The notes beneath the pieces were generated by a model. It did no database searches, had not been told where the DNA came from, and saw only the letters and a program-made list of their open reading frames with translations. DNA of 64,000 nt from Rhizobium phaseoli (GTDB taxonomy: Bacteria > Pseudomonadota > Alphaproteobacteria > Rhizobiales > Rhizobiaceae): NCBI RefSeq assembly GCF_003985125.1, contig NZ_ML133572.1, positions 1 to 64,000 of the forward strand, given 5' to 3'. Position numbers and translations under genes: made by a program. This document shows positions 15,136 through 23,890 of this stretch, one piece after another (position 1 is the stretch's first letter; every line of letters begins with the position of its first letter).

Positions 15136-16140
15136 ATGCAAATTCTAAAACATTGTCTTGTGGCTGCGGCCATGACGCTCGGCCTTGCCTCGGCCAGCCA
15201 GGCGCAGGAAAAGAGCGCAATTTCTATAACCCGCCAGCCGGGCATCCTCTATCTCGCCAGCCATGTCATGGAGACGCAGAAGCTGATCGAAAAACACGCG
15301 GCCGCCGAGGGTGTGGCCGATGTGACTGTCGAATGGCGGACCTTCAGCGGCGGCGGCGCTCAGACGGATGCCTTGCTTGCTGGCAACGTCGACGTCGTCA
15401 ATACCGGCACCGGCAACCTGCTGCTGCTCTGGGACCGCACCAGGGGAAAGGTGAAGGGGATCATTACCAGCTCCGCGCAGCCGGTGATCATGGTCAGCAA
15501 TGATCCGCGCATCAAGTCGCTGAAGGACATTACGCCGTCCGACAAGATTGCCGTGCCGACCGTCGGAGTGTCGACCCAGGCCATCCTGCTGCAGATGGCG
15601 GCGGCGAAGATGTTCGGCGAGGACAAGGTCAAGTCATTCGATTCCAACACCGTTCAGCTTGGACATCCGGATGCGGTTGCTGCGATCGCCAACCCGAACC
15701 ACGAGGTCAAGAACCATTTCTCGGCGCCGCCTTTCCAATATATCGAATTGAAGCAGCAGGGCGTGCACAGGGTGACCGATTCCAAGGAGATTCTCGGAGG
15801 TGCGCTGACGCAGGCGACCTTCTTCACCACCACGGCATTCGCCGATGCCAACCCGAAGATCGTCAAGGCGCTGCGCGAAGCGACGGAAGAAGCGGTCGCT
15901 TTCATCAAGAAAGATCCCAAGACCGCGCTTGAAGCCTACAAGACGGTGTCGGGCGACAAGACCAGCCTCGACGATCTGCTCGCCATGTTGAAGGAGCCAG
16001 GCATGGATGAATGGCGCACGGACCCGCAGGGTACGATGAAGTTTGCCGAGCACCTCAACAAGATCGGTACGCTCAAGACCATGCCGAAGGCATGGACCGA
16101 CTATTACCTGCCCGACTCCGCCTATCTCAACGGCAACTGA
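15136..16140 (+). CDS. ABC importer substrate-binding protein, nitrate/sulfonate/taurine (NMT1/SsuA-like) class
   Basis: 334 aa with signal peptide (MQILKHCLVAAAMTLGLASASQA, mature QEKSAIS). The fold is the NMT1/SsuA type: ITRQPGILYLASHVMETQKLIEKHA near the N-terminus and SGGGAQTDALLAGNVDVVNTG, the usual ligand-binding loop region. First gene of an operon with ATPase, permease, IlvD/Edd dehydratase and RraA-like protein under a GntR regulator. The enzymes imply an organic acid, perhaps a sugar acid, rather than nitrate or taurine (inference). The ATG at 15136 follows a GGGAGG at about 15125. Confidence 0.88.
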   Translation: MQILKHCLVAAAMTLGLASASQAQEKSAISITRQPGILYLASHVMETQKLIEKHAAAEGVADVTVEWRTFSGGGAQTDALLAGNVDVVNTGTGNLLLLWDRTRGKVKGIITSSAQPVIMVSNDPRIKSLKDITPSDKIAVPTVGVSTQAILLQMAAAKMFGEDKVKSFDSNTVQLGHPDAVAAIANPNHEVKNHFSAPPFQYIELKQQGVHRVTDSKEILGGALTQATFFTTTAFADANPKIVKALREATEEAVAFIKKDPKTALEAYKTVSGDKTSLDDLLAMLKEPGMDEWRTDPQGTMKFAEHLNKIGTLKTMPKAWTDYYLPDSAYLNGN

Positions 16141-16151
16141 CGGCGCAGGCA

Positions 16152-16172
16152 GCGGCGCTTCAAAGGCGCCGC
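16152..16172 (+). other. Intercistronic hairpin after the binding-protein gene
   Basis: GCGGCGCTT at 16152-16160 pairs with AGGCGCCGC ending at 16172, with one bulge and a short CAA-containing loop, just after the binding-protein stop. No T-run follows before the ATPase ribosome site (AAGGAG). Probable mRNA 3'-end stabiliser. Confidence 0.45.
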
Positions 16173-16195
16173 CCCCTCTTCAAGGAGTAATTCCA

Positions 16196-17014
16196 ATGCT
16201 TCAGGCCATTGCCCGCACCGGCAACGAGACCGTGCCGGCGACCGAGAAAGAGCCCCTCCTCAAGGTCGACAATGTGACGCTGCGCTACAAGACCCCCAAC
16301 CTTTTGGTCACCGCCACCGAGGGCGTCAGTTTCTCCGTCAGCCAATCCGACAGGTTCGTGCTGCTCGGTCCGTCCGGCTGCGGCAAGTCAACGCTTCTGA
16401 AAGCCGTCGGCGGCTACATGACGCCATCGGCAGGTTCCATCCATATCAATGGGCGTCAGGTGAAGTGTCCGGGGCCCGACCGCATGATGGTCTTCCAGGA
16501 GTTCGACCAGCTCATGCCCTGGAAAACCGTGCTTGAGAACGTCATGTTTCCGCTGCTGGTCGCCCGCAAGCTGCCGAAGGGTGAAGCCGAAGCACTGGCG
16601 CGCGAGTATATCGACAAGGTGAAGCTGACCCGGGCCGTCGACAGTTATCCGCACACGCTGTCCGGCGGCATGAAGCAGCGCGTCGCCATTGCCCGCGGCA
16701 TGGCAATGCAGCCGGATATCCTGCTGATGGACGAGCCTTTCGCCGCGCTCGACGCCCTCACCCGCCGGCAGATGCAGGACGAGTTGCTCCAGCTCTGGGA
16801 GGACACTCGGTTCACGGTCATCTTCGTTACCCATTCGATTGCCGAAGCGATCAAGATCTCGAACCGGATCCTGCTTCTGTCGCCGCATCCCGGCAGGGTC
16901 AAGGCGGAAGTGGTTGATGTCGACAAGGTCAGCCACGAGGACGGCAGCGCCGCGGCGCTCGAGCGTGACATCCACAACCTGCTGTTCTCCTCGGAACCCG
17001 GCCACAAGGAATAG
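16196..17014 (+). CDS. ABC importer ATPase (SsuB/TauB type)
   Basis: 272 aa nucleotide-binding protein: Walker A GPSGCGKSTLL, Q-loop FQEFDQLMPWKTVLENV, signature LSGGMKQRVAIARGMAM, Walker B ILLMDEPFAALDALTR, switch His in FVTHSIAEA. All are the forms seen in nitrate/sulfonate importers. The ATG at 16196 follows AAGGAG at about 16182-16187; the frame opens at 16043 inside the preceding gene, which is a shadow. It couples ATP hydrolysis to import through the following permease. Confidence 0.93.
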   Translation: MLQAIARTGNETVPATEKEPLLKVDNVTLRYKTPNLLVTATEGVSFSVSQSDRFVLLGPSGCGKSTLLKAVGGYMTPSAGSIHINGRQVKCPGPDRMMVFQEFDQLMPWKTVLENVMFPLLVARKLPKGEAEALAREYIDKVKLTRAVDSYPHTLSGGMKQRVAIARGMAMQPDILLMDEPFAALDALTRRQMQDELLQLWEDTRFTVIFVTHSIAEAIKISNRILLLSPHPGRVKAEVVDVDKVSHEDGSAAALERDIHNLLFSSEPGHKE

Positions 17015-17018
17015 AACC

Positions 17019-17888
17019 ATGTTGTCCGCAAACATCATTCTCGCGCCCGATGTCGAGGCGGCCAAGCCCTACGACAACGTCAAACCGGTCGAACAGAGGC
17101 TGAGTGCATTCGAAACGCTCTGGGGCCTCGGCGCATTGCGCAAGACATTGCTGATCCTCACGCTGGCAATCGTCTGGCAGGTCTACGCTTCCTATCTCGA
17201 CAATCCCCTTCTGTTCCCGACGCTCAGCGACACGATCATCACGCTGGTCGACCGTTTCGCCGATGGCACGCTGCCGGCCCGCATCTGGACGACGCTGCAG
17301 ATCCTGTTCATGGGATATGCCCTCGGCACGGTGCTTGCCGCGTTGTTGACCGTGCTTGCCATCAACACGCGCATCGGCACGGATTTTCTTGAAACGATGA
17401 CGGCGATGTTCAATCCGCTGCCGGCCATATCGCTTCTGCCGCTGGCGCTGATCTGGTTCGGCCTCGGCGCCTCCAGCCTCGTCTTCGTGCTCGTGCATTC
17501 GGTTCTGTGGGCAGTGGCGCTGAACACCCATTCCGGTTTCCTCGGCGTCTCGCGCACCTTGCGCATGGTCGGCGCCAATTACGGCCTGACGGGGATTTCC
17601 TATGTGCTGCGCATCCTCGTGCCGGCCGCCTTCCCGTCCATCCTCACCGGGCTGAAGATCGGCTGGGCTTTCGCATGGCGCACGCTGATTGCCGCCGAGC
17701 TCGTCTTCGGCGTCTCCTCGGGTCAGGGAGGCCTTGGCTGGTTCATCTTCGAGAACCGCAACCTGCTCGATATTCCGGCAGTCTTCGCCGGCCTCTTGAC
17801 CGTGATCATCATCGGCCTGATCGTCGAGAACCTGGTCTTCCAGACGATCGAGCGCCACACCATCCAGAAATGGGGAATGAAGGAATAG
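17019..17888 (+). CDS. ABC importer permease (SsuC/TauC type)
   Basis: 289 aa inner-membrane permease with about six membrane segments. The EAA-like loop is in the last third (SRTLRMVGANYGLTGISYVLRILVPAAFPSILTGL) followed by GWAFAWRTLIAAELVFG, both signatures of the nitrate/taurine permease group. It starts five bases after the ATPase stop. It acts as a homodimer with the preceding ATPase. Confidence 0.92.
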   Translation: MLSANIILAPDVEAAKPYDNVKPVEQRLSAFETLWGLGALRKTLLILTLAIVWQVYASYLDNPLLFPTLSDTIITLVDRFADGTLPARIWTTLQILFMGYALGTVLAALLTVLAINTRIGTDFLETMTAMFNPLPAISLLPLALIWFGLGASSLVFVLVHSVLWAVALNTHSGFLGVSRTLRMVGANYGLTGISYVLRILVPAAFPSILTGLKIGWAFAWRTLIAAELVFGVSSGQGGLGWFIFENRNLLDIPAVFAGLLTVIIIGLIVENLVFQTIERHTIQKWGMKE

Positions 17889-17925
17889 CCGCGATGCGAT
17901 TTTCCCATCCCGAGAAGGTATCCTC

Positions 17926-19662
17926 ATGACACACAGAAAAACGCCGGACATGCTGCGAAGCGCGCGATGGTTCGCGCCTGATGACCTGCGCAGCTTCGGC
18001 CACCGCTCGCGCATGATGCAGCTCGGCTATGCCGAGGAGGATTTTCGCGACAAGCCGATCATCGGCATCCTCAACACCTGGTCGGAGCTCAATACCTGCC
18101 ACTCGCACTTTAAGGAGCGCGTGCAGGACGTGAAGCGCGGCGTCTCGCAGGCCGGCGGCTTCCCCGTCGAAATGCCGTCGCTGTCGGTCGACGAAAGCTT
18201 CACGAAGCCGACCTCCATGCTCTACCGCAACATGCTGGCGATGGAGACGGAGGAGACGATCCGCTCGCATCCGCTCGACGGCGTCGTGCTGATGGGCGGC
18301 TGCGACAAGACCACACCAGGTCTCGTCATGGGGGCGCTGTCGGCCGGCGTGCCGATGATCTACCTGCCCGCCGGGCCAATGCTGCGCGGCAACTATGCCG
18401 GCAAAATCCTGGGCTCCGGTTCGGATGCCTGGAAATATTGGGACGAGCGCCGCGCCGGCAACATCACCGATGCCGAGTGGCTCGGCGTTCAAGGCGGCAT
18501 CGCCCGCTCGGCCGGCACCTGCATGACGATGGGCACGGCGAGCACCATGACGGCAATTGCCGATGCGATGGGGCTGACACTGCCGGGCGCCTCGTCCATT
18601 CCTGCCGTCGATGCCAACCACCAGCGCATGTCTGCCGCCTGCGGCCGCCGCGCCGTCGAAATGGTCTGGGAGGATCTGACGCCTGACCGGATCGTCACGG
18701 AAGCGGCATGCCGCAATGCCGCGATCGTCGCCATGGCCACCGGCTGTTCCACCAACGCCGTCGTCCACCTGATCGCGATGGCCCGGCGCGCCGGCATCAA
18801 TCTGACACTCGACGATCTCGACCTGCTGGGACGGGTGACGCCGCTCATCGCCAATGTCCGTCCTTCCGGGAAAGACTATCTGATGGAGGATTTCTTCTAT
18901 GCGGGCGGGCTCAGGGCGCTGATGAAGCAGCTCGAGGACCGGCTGGACCTGATGGCCATGACCGTCACCGGGAAGACCCTGGGCGAAAATCTCATGGGCG
19001 CAGAGGTCTATAATGACGATGTCATCCGGCCGCTTTCGAACCCGGTCTATCACGAGGGGTCGCTTGCCGTCCTGCGCGGCAATCTCTGCCCGAACGGCGC
19101 CGTCATGAAGCCCGCGGCCTGCGATCCGAAATACCATGTGCATCAGGGGCCGGCGCTGGTCTTCGACAGCTATCCCGAGATGAAGAAGGCGATCGATGAC
19201 GAAAATCTCGACGTTACGCCCGACCATGTCCTCGTGCTGCGCAATGCAGGACCGCTCGGCGGTCCCGGTTTCCCGGAATGGGGCATGCTGCCGATCCCCA
19301 AGGCTTTGATCAAGCAAGGCCATCGCGACATGTTGCGCATTTCCGACGCCCGCATGTCCGGCACCTCCTACGGCGCCTGCATTCTGCATGTGTCGCCGGA
19401 GAGCTATATCGGCGGCCCGCTTGCGCTGCTGAGGACCGGTGACATCGTCCGCCTCGATCTGCCCAACCGCCGGCTCGACATGCTGGTGGACGAGGCCGAA
19501 CTCGACCGGCGCCGCGACGCCTGGAAAGCGCCGGAGCCGCATTTCCAGCGCGGTTACGGCTGGATGTTTTCTCGCCATGTGACGCAGGCCGACCGGGGCT
19601 GCGACTTCGATTTTCTAGAAACAGGTTTCGGCAAAAGCGTTGGCGAACCGGATATTTATTGA
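17926..19662 (+). CDS. IlvD/Edd-family sugar-acid dehydratase
   Basis: 578 aa, the length of rhizobial L-arabinonate/D-xylonate-type dehydratases. The three cluster cysteines are at C58 (NTWSELNTCHSH), C126 (GGCDKTTPG) and C199 (SAGTCMTMGTAST), the spacing I recall for 2Fe-2S L-arabinonate dehydratase. The catalytic serine region MSGTSYG is also present. The enzyme would dehydrate an aldonic or related acid to its 2-keto-3-deoxy derivative. The substrate is not fixed by sequence. Third-to-last position in a GntR-controlled importer operon suggests it acts on the imported acid. It begins 37 bases after the permease. Confidence 0.9.
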   Translation: MTHRKTPDMLRSARWFAPDDLRSFGHRSRMMQLGYAEEDFRDKPIIGILNTWSELNTCHSHFKERVQDVKRGVSQAGGFPVEMPSLSVDESFTKPTSMLYRNMLAMETEETIRSHPLDGVVLMGGCDKTTPGLVMGALSAGVPMIYLPAGPMLRGNYAGKILGSGSDAWKYWDERRAGNITDAEWLGVQGGIARSAGTCMTMGTASTMTAIADAMGLTLPGASSIPAVDANHQRMSAACGRRAVEMVWEDLTPDRIVTEAACRNAAIVAMATGCSTNAVVHLIAMARRAGINLTLDDLDLLGRVTPLIANVRPSGKDYLMEDFFYAGGLRALMKQLEDRLDLMAMTVTGKTLGENLMGAEVYNDDVIRPLSNPVYHEGSLAVLRGNLCPNGAVMKPAACDPKYHVHQGPALVFDSYPEMKKAIDDENLDVTPDHVLVLRNAGPLGGPGFPEWGMLPIPKALIKQGHRDMLRISDARMSGTSYGACILHVSPESYIGGPLALLRTGDIVRLDLPNRRLDMLVDEAELDRRRDAWKAPEPHFQRGYGWMFSRHVTQADRGCDFDFLETGFGKSVGEPDIY

Positions 19663-19675
19663 GGGAGGAATGAGC

Positions 19676-20401
19676 ATGACCGACTATGTGCTGAGCGAGG
19701 CGACGCGCGCCAAATTCAAGAAGATCTCGACGGCCTCGATTGCCACCGCCCTCTTCAAGCGCGGTCTTCGAAACCAGTTCATCCAGGGGGTCGTGCCCGT
19801 CGCGCCGAAGCCTGAGACGATGGTCGGGCAGGCATTCACGCTGCGCTATATTCCCGCCCGTGAAGATCGCAATCCGATCACCGTCTTTCAAAACCCGAAC
19901 CACCCGCAGAGAGTCGCGATGGAGACTTGCCCTCCAGGGCAGGTGCTGGTGATGGATGCGCGCAAGGACGCACGGGCTGCGACGGCCGGTTCCATCCTGA
20001 TCACCCGGCTGGCGCTTCGCGGCGCGGCCGGCGTCGTCTCCGACGGCGGTTTTCGCGATGCCGAAGGAATCGGCGCGCTTGACATGCCGGCCTATTACGC
20101 CAAGCCGTCGGCGCCAACCAATCTGACCTTGCACGAAGCACTCGACATCAACGTGCCGATTTCCTGCGGCGATGTCGCCGTGTTTCCCGGCGACGTCCTG
20201 GTCGGCGACCGCGACGGCGTCATGGTCATCCCGGCCCATCTGGCCGATGAACTCGCGGATGAATGCACGAATATGGAAAGCTACGAGGACTTCGTCCTCG
20301 AGCAGGTCAAGGCCGGCGAAACAATCATCGGCCTCTACCCCAGTACCAAGGAAGAACATCAGCAGAAATACCAGGCCTGGCGCAAAGAAAACGGCCGGTG
20401 A
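19676..20401 (+). CDS. RraA-like / HMG-aldolase-fold protein, likely 2-keto acid aldolase
   Basis: 241 aa of the RraA/MenG-like fold. The aldolase-type metal motif is seen in GVVSDGGFRDAEG and the C-terminal GDVAVFPGDVLVGDRDGVMVIP is characteristic. Annotated relatives are called ribonuclease activity regulator RraA, but many are class II pyruvate aldolases. Next to a sugar-acid dehydratase, cleavage of a 2-keto-3-deoxy acid to pyruvate plus an aldehyde is the natural role (inference). The ATG at 19676 is seven bases from GGGAGG (19663-19668); an ATG at 19670 is too close to that site. Confidence 0.82.
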   Translation: MTDYVLSEATRAKFKKISTASIATALFKRGLRNQFIQGVVPVAPKPETMVGQAFTLRYIPAREDRNPITVFQNPNHPQRVAMETCPPGQVLVMDARKDARAATAGSILITRLALRGAAGVVSDGGFRDAEGIGALDMPAYYAKPSAPTNLTLHEALDINVPISCGDVAVFPGDVLVGDRDGVMVIPAHLADELADECTNMESYEDFVLEQVKAGETIIGLYPSTKEEHQQKYQAWRKENGR

Positions 20402-20413
20402 ATTTGCCGGCCG

Positions 20414-20439
20414 GGGGGCCTGGTTCGAACCAGGCCCCC
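20414..20439. terminator. Bidirectional terminator between convergent genes
   Basis: A perfect 26-bp palindrome (GGGGGCCTGG at the left arm, TTCGAA at the centre, CCAGGCCCCC at the right), extended by further GCC/GGC pairs. It fills the 40 bases between the RraA-like gene and the convergent response regulator gene. ATTTT follows on the plus strand and AAATT on the minus strand. Confidence 0.8.
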
Positions 20440-20441
20440 GG

Positions 20442-21164
20442 CTATTTTCCGTCAAGCCACTCCTGCAGCTCCGCCTCGGCCCGTTCCAGCGCGCTATAAT
20501 TCAGCAGTTTGCGCAAGAGCGCGATAGTTACGGCGCGGGCACGCAGGTTGAAGCGGCCGTCCTCGTGGTCATCGCCGGCGGTCTGATAGACATCGAGCTT
20601 GTCATAGAGTTGCTGCAGGCGGTTCTGAACGCTGCGCAGCGACAGGCCGCGGCGTTTGGCGATCGCACGGTCGGTGAGGCCGAGCGCGATATCGACGAGG
20701 ATCTCGTATTCGGAATCGGTGAAGCCGTTCGTCTGGCCGAGGCTCTTCTGCTGCAGGCCTCGCACCTCGCGATCGATGACGCACTGGCTCTGGATGAAGA
20801 TCGAACGCAACGCCAGTTTCAGCCGCTCGTCGGACGCGGATTTCAGGACATAGCCATAGGCAGCGCCATCCGGCACGATGCGCGAGACGCCGCGCACATA
20901 AGCCTCGTCCGAATAATTCGACCAGAACAGGATGCGTGTCTCCGGCCGCTCCTTCCAGATCGTACGCGCCGCTTCTATGCCGTTTCTGTTGGCCATCTGC
21001 AGATCCATGACAATATGCGCCGACTTGTGGTCGCGGGCGAGTTTTTCGCCGGCGGTTCCATTCTCCGCTTCGATCACGGTGTCGCATTCCGGCAGGGCTG
21101 CATTGACGGCCTCGTGCAGGTAGGACCGGTGCAACGGGTCGTCCTCGACGATCAGAACCTTCAT
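20442..21164 (-). CDS. NarL/FixJ-type response regulator
   Basis: 240 aa. The receiver domain starts MKVLIVEDDPLHRS with the acidic pocket at E7-D9, phospho-acceptor D54 (IVMDLQM) and conserved Lys in YVLKSAS. The C-terminal LuxR-type HTH is FTDSEYEILVDIALGLTDRAIAKRRGLSLRSVQNRL (in parts). An open frame extends to 21287, overlapping the kinase stop, but those 41 residues come from a RIME repeat, so I use the ATG at 21164. Partner of the histidine kinase just upstream in the same direction. It likely controls the divergent ribose-type importer operon. Confidence 0.92.
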   Translation of the reverse strand: MKVLIVEDDPLHRSYLHEAVNAALPECDTVIEAENGTAGEKLARDHKSAHIVMDLQMANRNGIEAARTIWKERPETRILFWSNYSDEAYVRGVSRIVPDGAAYGYVLKSASDERLKLALRSIFIQSQCVIDREVRGLQQKSLGQTNGFTDSEYEILVDIALGLTDRAIAKRRGLSLRSVQNRLQQLYDKLDVYQTAGDDHEDGRFNLRARAVTIALLRKLLNYSALERAEAELQEWLDGK

Positions 21165-21207
21165 TTCGCCTTGCTCCTCGGTTTGGGTCGCCCGCCGGCC
21201 CGTTCGG

Positions 21208-21285
21208 CGCTGGAGCATGATGCCCAAAAGCGTGAACTGTTTTCGGATGACGTCATGCTTCACTCTTTGATTCAGAACAGGATTC
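21208..21285. repeat. RIME-type rhizobial intergenic palindromic repeat
   Basis: The stretch contains GGAGCATGATGCCCAAAAG and later TTTTCGGATGACGTCATGC, the complementary ends of the RIME1-like element widespread in Rhizobium and Agrobacterium intergenic DNA. The outer GCATGATG/TCATGC and inner CAAAAG/GTTTTCGG arms could form a stem. It separates the kinase and regulator genes of one operon. Recognition is from memory of the family. Confidence 0.7.
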
Positions 21286-22528
21286 ATAGTTTAGGCCGAC
21301 CGGGCCCAAAATCCTCCTGGCCTAGCGGCAGCACGACGCGGACCGCGGTGCCGCGGTTGTTATGGCCAGGTCCCGTGGTGAAACGCGCCGAGATCAGCCG
21401 CGCGCGGGTCTTCATATTGTCGATGCCTCCGCCGATCCGTCCCCGGACCTTGGAGAGGCCCGTCCCATCATCGGAAATTTCGATTAACAGCTGTTCGGTG
21501 TCGGCATCGAGCCGCACCATGATTGCCAGGGGCGCGGCATGGCGCACCGCATTGTTGATCGCCTCCTGGGCGATCCGGAACAAGGCGACGCTGACGGTCG
21601 GTTCCAGCTGCTCCAGCGCGCCATTCGTTTCATCGACCAAGCCCCATTCGATCGCCGATCCGGCATCGCGCGTCGATCGGTCGAGATGATGCTCGATGGC
21701 CTGGGCGAGACCGAACAGCTGCAGAACGGACGGTTTTGCCTGCTCGATGATCTGCCGCAGATCCTGCATGCAATGCTGCAGCGACCGCGAAACGGGCTCC
21801 AGCGCCTCGGCCGTCACCTCGCCATTGCGCGACAGCCGGTCGATCCGGCGTGCCAGCCGCGTCAGGTCGGCAAGCGTCTGGTCGTGAAGGTCCATACCGA
21901 TCCGCTGACGCTCCTGCTCCAGGGCCTCCGTCAGCTTCAGGGCGCCTTGCCGCAATCCTTCCTCGCGGGCGCGGGCCTCCGCCTCCACGATCGCCGAGCG
22001 TTGCGCCTGCTCGGCCGCCTGCAGCGCGAAGAAATAGGGTGTCAGCAGATCGGCGATAATGCGGGCGCGCGCGATATCCTCCATCGTATAGACGCCGGCT
22101 TTGTGAGACGAGCAGGACAGCGCGGCGATGATCGTGCCCTGCACCTTCATCGGGACATGCAGGCGGCTTCTCAGAGATTGTTCGACGATCGGCCGTTTGA
22201 ACGCGCCCTCGAAATGGAAGCGCTGGTCCGTCATGGCATCCTCGGCAAGCAGAAAGTCGACCTCGCCCCACAACAACGAACGGATGGGGCTGTTGATCAC
22301 CGGCGCGCCGGCGATCTCGCCCCAGGCGGTCTCGATGCCGGTTTCATAGGCCGTGTGGTAGTTGCCGCCTTCGAGCAGCACGCAGACGTCGAGATGGTCG
22401 TGCGGGATGATGTGGGCGACCTCGGCGGCGACCGAACGGATCGCCGAACGAAAATCGAGCTGGCCGGCGAGCAGCCGGGAAATGCCGAGATAATGGTCGA
22501 ACAGGGCTGCGGGTGCTGGCTGCAGCAT
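21284..22528 (-). CDS. Cytosolic sensor histidine kinase (GAF + HisKA_3 + HATPase)
   Basis: 414 aa with no membrane segment. Residues about 20-170 form a GAF-like sensor domain (HDHLDVCVLLEGGNYHTAYETG, SRLHVPMKVQGTIIAALS, in parts). A helical linker leads to the HisKA_3 box QRIGMDLHDQTLADL with phospho-acceptor H215, then an HATPase domain with AINNAVRHA, SDDGTGL and GGGIDNMKTRA. The ATG at 22528 follows GGAGG by eight bases; the frame extends to 22756 without support. Such kinases sense small cytosolic ligands or redox state. Divergent from the ribose-type importer, it probably regulates import in response to an internal signal. Confidence 0.9.
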   Translation of the reverse strand: MLQPAPAALFDHYLGISRLLAGQLDFRSAIRSVAAEVAHIIPHDHLDVCVLLEGGNYHTAYETGIETAWGEIAGAPVINSPIRSLLWGEVDFLLAEDAMTDQRFHFEGAFKRPIVEQSLRSRLHVPMKVQGTIIAALSCSSHKAGVYTMEDIARARIIADLLTPYFFALQAAEQAQRSAIVEAEARAREEGLRQGALKLTEALEQERQRIGMDLHDQTLADLTRLARRIDRLSRNGEVTAEALEPVSRSLQHCMQDLRQIIEQAKPSVLQLFGLAQAIEHHLDRSTRDAGSAIEWGLVDETNGALEQLEPTVSVALFRIAQEAINNAVRHAAPLAIMVRLDADTEQLLIEISDDGTGLSKVRGRIGGGIDNMKTRARLISARFTTGPGHNNRGTAVRVVLPLGQEDFGPGRPKL

Positions 22529-22803
22529 TGTCAGTTCCTCCCCGTCATGATAGGCTCCTCGACCTGCCATGATCCGTTCCCAGTAAGCGATGCGGAAACG
22601 CCGCCGTCTTGCGTAAACCCGCAGCTTGTTGCGCAAAACCCGCAAACGACTTGCCGCCTTGCCCCTGTACAGGCCTGCCGATCTCCCCCATCCTGCCCTT
22701 ACTGAGAGGAGGAAGCTCAGTGCAAGAACAATTTTCACTCGGACCCTCGGGTCCACGGGAGTGAAGCGATCGGCCGACCGGCGCGATCATGAGGGAGGAA
22801 GAC

Positions 22804-23820
22804 ATGACAATTCGTAAGATGCTTCTGGCATCGGCCGCTATTGCTTGCGCCGCGATGCCCGTTTCTGCCTTTGCCGATACCTCGGGCAAGAAGATCGCCC
22901 TTTCCAACAACTATGCCGGCAACTCGTGGCGCCAGGCCATGCTGACGAGTTGGGGCAAGGTGACGGGCGAAGCCGTGAAATCAGGTGTCGTCGCCGCGGC
23001 CGACCCTTTCACCACCGCCGAAAACCAGGCGACGGAACAGGCGGCGCAGATCCAGAACATGATCCTGCAGGGCTATGACGCGATCGTCCTGAACGCCGCC
23101 TCGCCGACGGCGCTGAATGGCGCCGTCAAGGAGGCCTGCGATGCCGGCATCACCGTCGTTTCCTTCGACGGCATCGTCACCGAACCCTGCGCCTGGCGCA
23201 TCGCCGTCAATTTCAAGGAAATGGGCCGCAGCGAGGTGGAATACCTGTCGAAGAAACTTCCGCAAGGGGGCAATCTGCTCGAGATCCGCGGCCTTGCCGG
23301 CGTCTTCGTCGATGACGAGATCTCGGCCGGCATCCACGACGGCGTCAAGCAGTTCCCGCAGTTCAAGGTCGTCGGCTCGGTCCACGGCGATTGGGCCCAG
23401 GACGTGGCGCAGAAGGCTGTCGCCGGCATCCTGCCAAGCCTGCCCGATGTCGTCGGCGTGGTGACGCAGGGCGGCGACGGCTATGGCGCCGCGCAGGCGA
23501 TTGCCGCGACTGACCGCAAGATGCCGATCATCATCATGGGTAACCGCGAAGACGAGCTGAAGTGGTGGAAGGAGCAGAAGGACGCCAAGGGCTACGAGAC
23601 TATGTCCGTGTCCATCGCACCCGGCGTCTCTACGCTTGCGTTCTGGGTGGCCCAGCAGATCCTCGACGGCAAGCAGGTCAAGAAGGACCTTGTCGTACCC
23701 TTCCTGCGGATCGACCAGGACAACCTCGAAACCAACCTCGCCAATACCCAGGCCGGCGGCGTCGCCAACGTCGAGTACACGCAGGCGGACGCGATCAAGG
23801 TCATCGAGTCGGCAAAATAA
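22804..23820 (+). CDS. Ribose-type ABC importer substrate-binding protein (RbsB family)
   Basis: 338 aa with signal peptide MTIRKMLLASAAIACAAMPVSAFA. The body is a PBP1/RbsB-like sugar binder: SNNYAGNSWRQAML, QIQNMILQGYDAIVLNAASPTAL, VVGVVTQGGDGYGAAQAI. The ATG at 22804 follows GGGAGG; an in-frame ATG at 22789 lies before that site. First gene of an operon with a two-domain ATPase, two RbsC-type permeases and an SMP-30 lactonase, with a NarL-type two-component system divergent. The ligand is a monosaccharide or polyol not resolvable from sequence. Confidence 0.92.
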   Translation: MTIRKMLLASAAIACAAMPVSAFADTSGKKIALSNNYAGNSWRQAMLTSWGKVTGEAVKSGVVAAADPFTTAENQATEQAAQIQNMILQGYDAIVLNAASPTALNGAVKEACDAGITVVSFDGIVTEPCAWRIAVNFKEMGRSEVEYLSKKLPQGGNLLEIRGLAGVFVDDEISAGIHDGVKQFPQFKVVGSVHGDWAQDVAQKAVAGILPSLPDVVGVVTQGGDGYGAAQAIAATDRKMPIIIMGNREDELKWWKEQKDAKGYETMSVSIAPGVSTLAFWVAQQILDGKQVKKDLVVPFLRIDQDNLETNLANTQAGGVANVEYTQADAIKVIESAK

Positions 23821-23835
23821 TCTCCCGGCGATTGA

Positions 23836-23861
23836 CCGCGCGGCCACAAATGGCTGCGCGG
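23836..23861 (+). other. Intercistronic hairpin after rbsB-like gene
   Basis: CCGCGCGGCCA (23836-23846) pairs with TGGCTGCGCGG (23851-23861) around a CAAA loop, with a single G-T pair. It lies 15 bases after the binding-protein stop and 29 before the ATPase ATG. No T-run follows. Confidence 0.6.
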
Positions 23862-23890
23862 CATTCCTTGCGATCAGGTGGCGGGCAAGC

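Noticed and set aside
17809..19578. 589-codon minus-strand frame opposite the IlvD/Edd dehydratase
   Set aside because: Composition is arginine/histidine/glycine-rich with no family motif, as expected for the antisense of a GC-rich gene. The plus strand encodes a clear dehydratase.
20172..21689. 505-codon plus-strand frame spanning the terminator and the two-component genes
   Set aside because: It crosses a strong terminator and lies antisense to response regulator and kinase genes with intact motifs.
22735..22800. Inverted repeats (GGACCC/GGGTCC and GATC-flanked arms) upstream of the ribose-type importer as a regulator operator
   Set aside because: The arms are short and interrupted and no second copy was seen, so I cannot separate them from chance in GC-rich DNA.
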